A DNA stretch of 64,000 nt. Source: Saccharopolyspora hordei. GTDB lineage: Bacteria; Actinomycetota; Actinomycetes; Mycobacteriales; Pseudonocardiaceae. This document shows positions 17,349 through 23,759 of the stretch, piece after piece. A program made the position numbers and the translations under genes. Position 1 is the first letter of the stretch. The number at the start of each line of letters is the position of its first letter. The notes below the pieces were generated by a model. The model did not search any database and had not been told where the DNA came from. It was given only the letters and a program-made list of their open reading frames with translations. The stretch lies in contig NZ_JACCFJ010000001.1 in NCBI RefSeq assembly GCF_013410345.1, forward strand, positions 1,426,001 to 1,490,000. The letters are read 5' to 3'.

Positions 17349-18673
17349 CGCGCCCGCCTCCCCAGCTCCTCCACGAAGAAGCGCGCCAGGCGCTTCGGCG
17401 GTGCCATGCGCTGCTCCAGCGCGTGCCGCACCGCCCCGATGAGGAACCGCTCGGGAGCGACGCCGGGCGCGACACCGTCGGCGAGCCGTTCCGCGAGCTC
17501 CTCGACCATCCGCTGTTCCTTGTGCTCGAACCGCAGCACCTGGGCGAGCTTGCGGTCACCCAGCGAGGGGTAGGAGGTGAAGCACATCGCCTGCACCACG
17601 GCGGGCACCGCCTCGTCCGCCGTGGCCAGCAGCGCGGGCGGTGCCCCGATGAGCTTCGGTCGCGGGAACATCGCGTGCCAGGCCCGCTCGTGCTGCTCGG
17701 CCCGGCGGGTGAACCCCATCCGCCGCAGCAGTTCGATGGACAGCTTGCCCCGCACGTACGGCGCCGGGTGCGGGTCGGACGGCTTGAACTTCGCCGCCAG
17801 GCGGGGGTCCCGCGCGATGACGTCGAACAGCGAGCCCACCACCATCGGCCCGCCCAGCAGCAGCCCGGCCAGGTCGGCGAAGGTCTCGCGGTTCCACCGC
17901 ACCCACTGCGACACGATCGCGGGCGGCAGGCCGAGTTCGGTCAGCTGGGCCGCGACCTGCATCGGCACCGCCTTGGCCAGCCCCAGGTCGTTCTGCAGGT
18001 TGTGGCTGACCTCGTGCAGCACGGCGCCGAGGGTCCACGGGTTGACCAGCCGGTGGAACGGCAGCTGGATCAGCGGGAACGGGTTGATCCGGTTGCTCAG
18101 CCGCTGCAGCGGGATGCCGCGGCGGGAGGTCGCCGGCCCGTGGCTGGGTTCCAGGTAGCAGAACGGCGGTGGGGTCGGGATCGAGCGCCACCGCCCGATC
18201 CCGAGGTAGGCGTACTGGTAGCAGTCGAGCGCGATGCGGTCCGCGGCCACCAGCCACGGGGCGAACGCGCTCTGCCGCTGGTTGAACAGCTCCAGGTAGA
18301 AGTCCCACAACCGCTCGGTCTCGCGGACCAAGCGGTACGTCCGGGACTTCGCCCGCAGCACCTCCTGCATCCGCTGCGGGTCCGGTCGCCGGGCAGCGCG
18401 CTCGGTGATCCGGTGCAGCTCGCGGACGGCTCGGTGCAGCGGTTCCCGGAGCGTGGCCATGGTCTCGTTGACCGCGACCAGGTGCGCCCGGCTGGGCCCC
18501 GTGGCGGGATCGCCGAACTCCGACCAGCTGAACGGGCGGAGCGCGCTGAGGTGACGTTCGCTGCTGATGGCCTGGGTACGGGACCAGGTCGCCAGCAAGC
18601 GCGCAGTTCCGCGGTCCACCGGCCGGGTCCGGCGACCCCTCGCCGACCGCAGCTCAACGGCGGCGGCGGGCAC
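17345..18673 (-). CDS. Putative zinc metallopeptidase-like protein (HEVSH motif), unknown operon protein B
   Basis: 442 residues from a GTG with GGAGGAG upstream, overlapping the end of the preceding gene by 20 nt. A gluzincin-like site is visible. HEVSH at residues 220-224 follows a hydrophobic strand (LGAVL). An ETFADLAG segment at 263-270 lies 39 residues on and could supply the third zinc ligand (E263) and a buried aspartate (D267). The N-terminal 200 residues are helical and include AADRIALDCYQYAYLGIG; the C-terminal part is also helical. There is no signal peptide, so the activity would be cytoplasmic. I do not recognise the family. The zinc site is inferred and unproven. Confidence 0.72.
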   Translation of the reverse strand: MPAAAVELRSARGRRTRPVDRGTARLLATWSRTQAISSERHLSALRPFSWSEFGDPATGPSRAHLVAVNETMATLREPLHRAVRELHRITERAARRPDPQRMQEVLRAKSRTYRLVRETERLWDFYLELFNQRQSAFAPWLVAADRIALDCYQYAYLGIGRWRSIPTPPPFCYLEPSHGPATSRRGIPLQRLSNRINPFPLIQLPFHRLVNPWTLGAVLHEVSHNLQNDLGLAKAVPMQVAAQLTELGLPPAIVSQWVRWNRETFADLAGLLLGGPMVVGSLFDVIARDPRLAAKFKPSDPHPAPYVRGKLSIELLRRMGFTRRAEQHERAWHAMFPRPKLIGAPPALLATADEAVPAVVQAMCFTSYPSLGDRKLAQVLRFEHKEQRMVEELAERLADGVAPGVAPERFLIGAVRHALEQRMAPPKRLARFFVEELGRRAR

Positions 18674-19502
18674 GGCCTCTCCTCCGCTTGCCGGCCTTGG
18701 CCCGCCCCTTGGCGCCGCGTGACCTCCGCTTCTGCGCCGTCCGGCGGGCGGCGGGACGACGGTTCTTCGGAGCGGCACCGCGGCGCTTGGTCGGCCGACG
18801 GCGGCGCCCGCGCACGGCGCTGCTGCGGCTCAGGGCGTTGGCGGCGTGCCCGGCCAGCGATCGCGCCACGTGCCTGCCGGTGACGCGCTGCCCCCGCGCG
18901 TAGCGGCGGGCCATGTCCCGCGCCGTGCGGCCGGCGATCTTCGGGACCTGGCGGACGGCGCGGCGGGTCGTCTTGCTGCGCCACAGCTTCTTGCCGATGC
19001 TCTTGACGCCCCGGATGAGCTTGGGCGCCACCTTCTTGGCGATCTTCGGCGCGGCCTTCAGCGCGAGCGGCGCGAGCGCCCCGAGGATGCCCTCGACTTC
19101 GGCCTCGGACTCGGCGGCCTCGGCCTCGAAGGCGAGCTTGGCCATCATCTCCGCGTCGGGGTAGACGCGGTTGACCGGGTTGGAGAAGCCCTCGTACTCG
19201 TCCTCGAACTCCGCTTCCAGCTCGCGGACGAGCTGCTCGAACTCGTCCTCCAGCTCGTCTTCGTCCTCGTACTCGTCTTCGTCTTCGAACTCGTCCTCGA
19301 ACTCGTCTTCGTCCTCGAACTCGTCCTCCAGCTCTTGGAGGATGCCTTCGAGTTCGTCCTCGAGCTCGTCTTCGAACTCGTCCTCCAGTTCGTCTTCGAA
19401 CTCGTCCTCGTCCTCGAACTCGAACTCGTCTTCCAGTTCGTCCTCAAGCTCGCGGGCCAGCTCGTCTTCCAGCTCCCCGTCGACCGCTGGATAGCGACTC
19501 AT
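18654..19502 (-). CDS. Charge-polarised protein: Glu/Asp-repeat N-terminus, Lys/Arg C-terminus (unknown operon protein A)
   Basis: 282 residues, the first gene of the operon, from the ATG at 19502 with AGGAGG 8 nt upstream. Residues 9-105 are nearly all Glu, Asp, Phe and Leu in ELEDEFEDE-type repeats. Residues 108-117 read NPVNRVYPDA, then 120-145 an alanine/glutamate helix ending GALAPLA. From 148 the chain becomes strongly basic (KAAPKIAKKVAPKLIRGVK), with a final tail (231-282) of mostly Arg, Lys and Ala. From memory the NPxxRVYPDA plus GALxPLA arrangement recurs in bacterial proteins with acidic repeats, but no function is known to me. It could self-assemble or bind the basic tails of its neighbours. 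Confidence 0.78.
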   Translation of the reverse strand: MSRYPAVDGELEDELARELEDELEDEFEFEDEDEFEDELEDEFEDELEDELEGILQELEDEFEDEDEFEDEFEDEDEYEDEDELEDEFEQLVRELEAEFEDEYEGFSNPVNRVYPDAEMMAKLAFEAEAAESEAEVEGILGALAPLALKAAPKIAKKVAPKLIRGVKSIGKKLWRSKTTRRAVRQVPKIAGRTARDMARRYARGQRVTGRHVARSLAGHAANALSRSSAVRGRRRRPTKRRGAAPKNRRPAARRTAQKRRSRGAKGRAKAGKRRRGRARRRR

Positions 19503-19791
19503 GGTTCGGTCCTCCTGTCCTGCACCGCGCCGGCGGGGTGGTCGTCCGGTCGTCGGTGAGCGCGTGCGGTCAGTGCAGCGCAAGAGGACGTTCGGGTGGT
19601 AGTCACATCTTCGCGTAGCGCTCTGATGCATTAGACAAGATGCGTGTCACACGAATCGACGATGCGCAGATGAACGATGTCGGATTTGCTGTAGTCGATC
19701 GCGGCGACGCTGCTCCGGCCCGCTGTGGGGGCGCGGGCCACGGTGGAAGTGGCGCGAGTCCGCCTGACGGTTTTCTGGGGAGGCCGGTGGT
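19503..19791. promoter_or_regulatory. Divergent promoter region between the unknown operon and the LuxR-type gene
   Basis: 289 bases without a gene. 19600-19690 is clearly more A+T-rich than its surroundings (for example ATGCATTAGACAAGATG). It probably carries the promoters for both directions. I could not place -10/-35 boxes with confidence. Confidence 0.5.
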
Positions 19792-20229
19792 ATGGCGAAG
19801 GAAGCGGCTACGACTGCGGTCCCGCGCGTCGCCCGGGGGGAGCCCGAACCCACCTGGCAGGGGCCGGATCCGCACGCGGACGAGCTGGTGCAGCACCTCG
19901 TCCGGGCGTTGGTGCGGCGGGTCGGCGAGATCGCGGGCCCGCACCGCGGTGTGCGGAAGCCGCTGCTGGACGTCACCGAGCTCGGCGTGCGTTGCATGCT
20001 CGTGCCGGTCGCGCCGAAGGTCGACGAACTGCTCAGCCCGCGCGAGCGGGAGATCGCGCGGATGGTGGGCCTGGGCTACACCAACCGCGCCATCGCGGCG
20101 GTCCTGGAGATCAGCCTCTACACGGTGTCGGCCCACTTGCGGCGGATCTTCACCAAGCTCGGCGTGGGTTCGCGCGCCGCGATGGTGGCCGCGCTGTCCG
20201 ACAACCCCGACCTCTACTCGGAGGGTTGA
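19792..20229 (+). CDS. LuxR-family helix-turn-helix regulator, no receiver domain
   Basis: 145 residues. The C-terminal 60 residues are a standard LuxR/GerE DNA-binding domain (LSPREREIARMVGLGYTNRA, then SLYTVSAHLRRIFTKLGVGSR). The N-terminal 80 residues are not a response-regulator receiver: no phospho-acceptor aspartate pattern is seen. Instead there is a short helical segment (DELVQHLVRALVRRVGEIAG) and a hydrophobic strand. It is transcribed divergently from the five-gene operon at 14.2-19.5 kb, which makes it the natural candidate to control that operon. This link is inference from position. Confidence 0.85.
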   Translation: MAKEAATTAVPRVARGEPEPTWQGPDPHADELVQHLVRALVRRVGEIAGPHRGVRKPLLDVTELGVRCMLVPVAPKVDELLSPREREIARMVGLGYTNRAIAAVLEISLYTVSAHLRRIFTKLGVGSRAAMVAALSDNPDLYSEG

Positions 20230-20327
20230 AGAACGTCTCGCCGTTCTGGTCGTACTGCGCCGTCCGAGGCCGGTGGTCGCGGCAGAATCGGAGCCGCACA
20301 GGCTCGGGCGGCTGACCGGAGGTTCGG

Positions 20328-20993
20328 GTGATCGCACTGCCGAAGGCCCTGCTGTGGGACCACAACGCCCACTACCACCCGTGGTTGCTGCGCCAGGTGC
20401 CGCCGCGCAGCGCCCGTGCGCTCGACGTCGGGTGCGGGACCGGTGCGTTCGCCCGGCAGCTCGCGGAGCGGGTCGACCACGTCGACGCGGTGGACCTCTC
20501 GGCCGAGATGGTCGAACGCGCCCGCAGCGCGTCGGAGGCGGACGGCGTCCGGTGGCTGTGCGGGGACGTGCTGGACCCCGAGCTCCCGTTGGCGCCCGAG
20601 GGCTACGACGTGGTGACGGCCGTCTCCAGCCTGCACCACATGCCGCTGCGCCCGGCGCTGTGCAGGCTCGCCGAGCTCGTGCGACCGGGCGGGACGCTCG
20701 CCGTCGTCGGCCACTACCGCAAGGAGACGGCCGTGGACTTCACCCTGGACGCGGTGACGCTCCCGGCGAACGCCGTGGTCGGCGCGTACAAGGCGGCGCG
20801 CGGCCGGGCCGGCAAGCCGCACGACGAGGGGATGCCGGTCAAGGACCCGACGAGCACGCTGCGGGAGGTCTGCGCGGCAGCCGCGGAGGTCATGCCCGGA
20901 GCGGTGTTGCAGCGCCGTCTGTTCTGGCGCTTCACCCTGCTGTGGCGCGTTCCCGGAGAGCGGAGAGGAAGCCGCTCCACTGCGACCGGCTGA
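20328..20993 (+). CDS. Class I SAM-dependent methyltransferase
   Basis: 221 residues from GTG. SAM-binding motif I is ALDVGCGTGAFARQLAE, followed by the acidic residue at the end of strand 2 (VDAVDLS) and the YDVVTAVSSLHHMP strand-4 region typical of the Methyltransf_11/25 type. The C-terminal half contains LAELVRPGGTLAVVGHYRKE and a basic tail. It ends inside the DUF397 gene on the opposite strand (62-nt overlap of the two 3' ends). The substrate is unknown; this fold modifies small molecules, lipids or proteins. Confidence 0.88.
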   Translation: MIALPKALLWDHNAHYHPWLLRQVPPRSARALDVGCGTGAFARQLAERVDHVDAVDLSAEMVERARSASEADGVRWLCGDVLDPELPLAPEGYDVVTAVSSLHHMPLRPALCRLAELVRPGGTLAVVGHYRKETAVDFTLDAVTLPANAVVGAYKAARGRAGKPHDEGMPVKDPTSTLREVCAAAAEVMPGAVLQRRLFWRFTLLWRVPGERRGSRSTATG

Positions 20994-21144
20994 AGACGAG
21001 GGTCCCGCCGGCACGGTCCTTGCTGTCGCGCACCCCGACGACGTCGGGGGTGACCGCGACTTCGACGCATGATGAGTTGGTTGCACTGAAGCTGGACTTG
21101 CGCCAACCCGTCAGCTCCACGTCGGTCGAGCGGGCATGTTGCAT
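20932..21144 (-). CDS. DUF397 domain protein
   Basis: 70 residues with the full DUF397 pattern: GWRKSSFSATNSSCVEVAV, then VGVRDSKDRAGGTLVFSRSQWSGFL. DUF397 proteins occur next to XRE-DUF5753 regulators across actinobacteria and are thought to act as their partners, as in the WhiJ/AbaA-like loci of Streptomyces. The matching regulator lies 20 nt upstream on the same strand. Its 3' end overlaps the methyltransferase gene by 62 nt. Confidence 0.92.
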   Translation of the reverse strand: MQHARSTDVELTGWRKSSFSATNSSCVEVAVTPDVVGVRDSKDRAGGTLVFSRSQWSGFLSALRERATAG

Positions 21145-21164
21145 GTCGTCACCTTACGGTGCGG

Positions 21165-22025
21165 CTACAGGCGCTTGTAGGCATCGCGGATCAGCTGCAA
21201 CGAATCCTCCCGACTCAGTGCGCACTTGGTCGCTTCGGCGTGCGCGAGGCTGTACTCGCGGACCGTGATCTGGTCGGAGATCAGCTGCGTGGACGTGACC
21301 GTCTCTTGCCACAAGAGCGTCGGCAGTTGGCCGCTCGGGAACGACATGAGGTGGAAGCTCGATCCGCCCATCGCGTGGTGGCCTGTGGCTTCGAACGGCA
21401 CGATCTGGAGCGACAGCGACTCCGGCATGGTCTCGATCATCCGCTCCAAGTGCATGAGTTGACCCGCGAGAACTCGTGGGCCACCGATCTGTTGGCGGAG
21501 CGCAGCCTCGCTCATGATCGAGACGATGTGGAGCGGGGGATCGTCGGTGAGCCGCTTCTGCCTGGTGAGGCGGGCGGCAACACGTCGATCGACCTCTGCG
21601 AGCCGCACGTTCGGACTTCCGCTCTCGATGATCGCTCGCGCGTAGTCTTCGGTCTGGAGAAGTCCGTTCACCAGGTCGCTGTCGTAGGTGTGGATGGAGT
21701 CGGCACCGTGCTCGAAGCCGAAGAACCGCAGCAGCTCGGTGCTGAAGATCGCGGTGTACTTGTTCCACCAGCCGCGACGCGTCGCCTGCTCCCTGAGGCT
21801 GCGTAGCTCTTCCGCTTCGTCTTCGTGGAAGTCGTAAACCTCGATCAAGACCTCGAGTCGGTCAGCTGACAGGTTCTTCTTGCCGCGCTCGACATCGGAG
21901 AGGTACGCCGCTGCGATGCCGATGCGCTTGGCGGCGGCAGCTCCGCTGAGGCCTGCTTCTTCGCGCTTGTCACGTACTCGCAGGCCGAGTGCCCACGCTG
22001 CAACGGTGGGGGAGACCGGTGCCAT
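21165..22025 (-). CDS. XRE-family helix-turn-helix protein with DUF5753 domain
   Basis: 286 residues. Residues 14-70 are an XRE/Cro helix-turn-helix (LRVRDKREEAGLSGAAAAKR, IAAAYLSDVERGKKNLSADRL). Residues 95-280 are the DUF5753 domain with its typical IHTYDSDLVNGLLQTEDYARAI in pieces, then RRVAARLTRQKRL, and SSFHLMSFPSG near the end. Together with the DUF397 gene just downstream this forms a standard actinobacterial regulatory pair linked in Streptomyces to development and antibiotic control. The direct ligand is unknown. The stretch upstream (22026-22234) is relatively A+T-rich, with a TTTAATTAA segment near 22084-22092, and is shared with the divergent small genes. Confidence 0.92.
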   Translation of the reverse strand: MAPVSPTVAAWALGLRVRDKREEAGLSGAAAAKRIGIAAAYLSDVERGKKNLSADRLEVLIEVYDFHEDEAEELRSLREQATRRGWWNKYTAIFSTELLRFFGFEHGADSIHTYDSDLVNGLLQTEDYARAIIESGSPNVRLAEVDRRVAARLTRQKRLTDDPPLHIVSIMSEAALRQQIGGPRVLAGQLMHLERMIETMPESLSLQIVPFEATGHHAMGGSSFHLMSFPSGQLPTLLWQETVTSTQLISDQITVREYSLAHAEATKCALSREDSLQLIRDAYKRL

Positions 22026-22234
22026 GTTGCTCCTTCCGGGCGTTCTGCAGGCACGAGATCGAACTCGATCGGCGGACGCACCTGTTTAATTAACAAGCCG
22101 TGCCATATGGTCGCGACAGGCAGTGACGATATCAACACCGACGGTCACTGCTCGGCGGTGGTCCTGGTCGTCCCCCTCCCCGACCTCGGGCCTGGGCCAC
22201 CGCCTTCCCCTCCGTCTTTCCGTTGGGAGGCACC

Positions 22235-22471
22235 GTGTCCGACATCTTCCGGCCGCAGGAGTTGATCGCGTACTGGCGTCCCGCCGAGGGGTTCCGGCAC
22301 GGCTTGGAACCCGACCGGCCACCGCATCCGGGGCAGGCGCGGAACACCCTGTGCGGGCTGACCATCACCGTCGGCGCGCCGACGGAGCTCGACTGGCTCG
22401 CCCCGACCTGCTCGGACTGCTGGGACGAAGCGCGGTCCCGGCGCGACGCGGCCGACGGAGGTGCGCGGTGA
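22235..22471 (+). CDS. Small zinc-finger-like protein
   Basis: 78 residues from GTG with GGGAGG 4 nt upstream. It follows the pattern of small actinobacterial zinc-finger proteins near XRE/DUF397 loci: FRHGLEPDRP, then NTLCGLTITVG, then LAPTCSDCWDEA. The single His and the Cys of LCG plus CSDC would give four ligands. The stop overlaps the next start (GTGA). It is transcribed away from the XRE gene. The function is unknown. Confidence 0.75.
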   Translation: MSDIFRPQELIAYWRPAEGFRHGLEPDRPPHPGQARNTLCGLTITVGAPTELDWLAPTCSDCWDEARSRRDAADGGAR

Positions 22472-22848
22472 CGCTGGTCGACCTCGCGCTGGAGCCGAAC
22501 ACCTACCTCGCGCTCTTCCTCGTGTCCTCAGCGGTGCTCGGCGTCCTGGTGGTGCCGATCCGCGGCGGCAACGGCCAGCACGCGGGCGCGGGCCCGGGCA
22601 CGGTCATGGTCTGGCAGCTCCGCGACGCCATCACCGCCGAACGCGCCTCGTCCGCGATCCCCGGTGGGATCGCACGTCCCCGTTCCACGGGAGTCGCGGA
22701 CCAGGACGCGCGGCGGGAGCCGCCGGCGGAGGAGTACGTGGGTCGCCACCGCCTCGCGTGGGACGTCGACGAGCACTCGCCGTGTCCCGTCGACCTCCGC
22801 CTGGGACCGGGTTTCCCCTGGTCCGTCCGCGCCGAACCGGGTCGGTGA
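22468..22848 (+). CDS. Small protein with one N-terminal hydrophobic segment
   Basis: 126 residues from the GTG at 22468, overlapping the previous stop by 4 nt. Residues 10-30 (NTYLALFLVSSAVLGVLVVP) are a membrane anchor or signal-like helix, followed by a soluble, charged and proline-containing tail. No family is recognised. The translation overlap with the zinc-finger-like gene is the main support. It converges with the frameshifted WD-repeat gene, 8 bases apart. Confidence 0.6.
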   Translation: MTLVDLALEPNTYLALFLVSSAVLGVLVVPIRGGNGQHAGAGPGTVMVWQLRDAITAERASSAIPGGIARPRSTGVADQDARREPPAEEYVGRHRLAWDVDEHSPCPVDLRLGPGFPWSVRAEPGR

Positions 22849-22856
22849 GCGGGAGT

Positions 22857-23759
22857 TCACCGGCAGGGCGGGGTGTCGTCCACGCCGAGGCGCTCCAACA
22901 GCGCCTTCTCCTGCGGCGTGTACTCCCGGTCCGAGATCCGGCACAGGTCGTCGAACCACACCTGCGGGTCGTACGGGACCAGCTCCCGGTGGAGCGGACG
23001 GTCGTCGAGGACGAAGCCGTCCTCCTCGATCGACTGCGGCTGCCAGTTGTTGTGCAGGTCCAAGGACGTCACCTGGACGCGCTCGCGCCACTGCCAGACG
23101 TACAGCTCCGATTCCCCCCTGGCGAACAGGTAGTCGCCCATCATCCCGATGGGGTCCTGGTCGACCGCGGTGAGCGGTGGCAGTGGCTCCATCGTGGTCA
23201 AGTCGAAGAGGGAGATCGCGGTGTCGTCCATGTCGGCCACCGCGGCCACTCTGCCGTCCGGGGACACCACGGGCGGTTCCAGCGTGCGGATCTCGAAGCG
23301 GTGCACGCGCTTCCTGGCCCGGAGGTCCCAGACCTCGACTCCGTCGTGGTTCACCAGGACCTGGTCGTGGCCCGGTCGCAGGACGACCTCCGGGCCGAAG
23401 ACGACGTGCACCCCCGGATCGACCAGCGGTAGCGGCGGTGCTGTCTGCACGCCCGTCCACGGGTCCCACGACGACAGCAGCCCGCGGTGGCTGATGAGCA
23501 GGGTTCCGTCCGGCGCGGACGTCACGGACGCCTCTCCCACGGTGCGGCCCTCGTCAGCCTCCCATCCAGGAGCGGGCAACCGGGCCTCGTGCTCCAGCAC
23601 CAGTCCCGCGGTGCGGTAGATCCGCAGGTCGTAGCCGTCCACGACGATGACGTGCTCACCGGTCGCGTCGAAGGCCAGGGCGTGCGGGTAGTTCGGGCAG
23701 GGAACGTGCTGCAGGATCCTGCCCTGGGCGTCGATCAGCGCGATCTGCGCCCGTGGTCC
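22857..23759 (-). pseudogene. Detached C-terminal WD40-repeat part of the trypsin-nSTAND gene (out of frame)
   Basis: An open reading frame of about 300 codons that is clearly protein-coding (AQIALIDAQGRILQHVPCPN, LAFDATGEHVIVVDGYDLRI, SVTSAPDGTLLISHRG, VVSPDGRVAAVADMDD) but has no credible start of its own. The WD-like blades continue directly from the end of the upstream gene, whose frame hits a stop at 23735. The two frames overlap by 25 nt, so a single-base loss between 23735 and 23762 would explain the break. It ends with a conserved-looking acidic helix and two cysteines. I treat it as the lost C-terminus of the gene starting at 26728. Confidence 0.8.

Noticed and set aside
13927-17442. 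Very long open frame on the plus strand (1,171 codons)
   Set aside because: It is antisense to the five-gene operon, low in complexity, and lacks a start signal.
19170-19490. Tandem-looking repeats of TCGTCTTCGAACTCGTCC type
   Set aside because: They encode the acidic repeat block of the protein on the minus strand and are not a CRISPR array or satellite.
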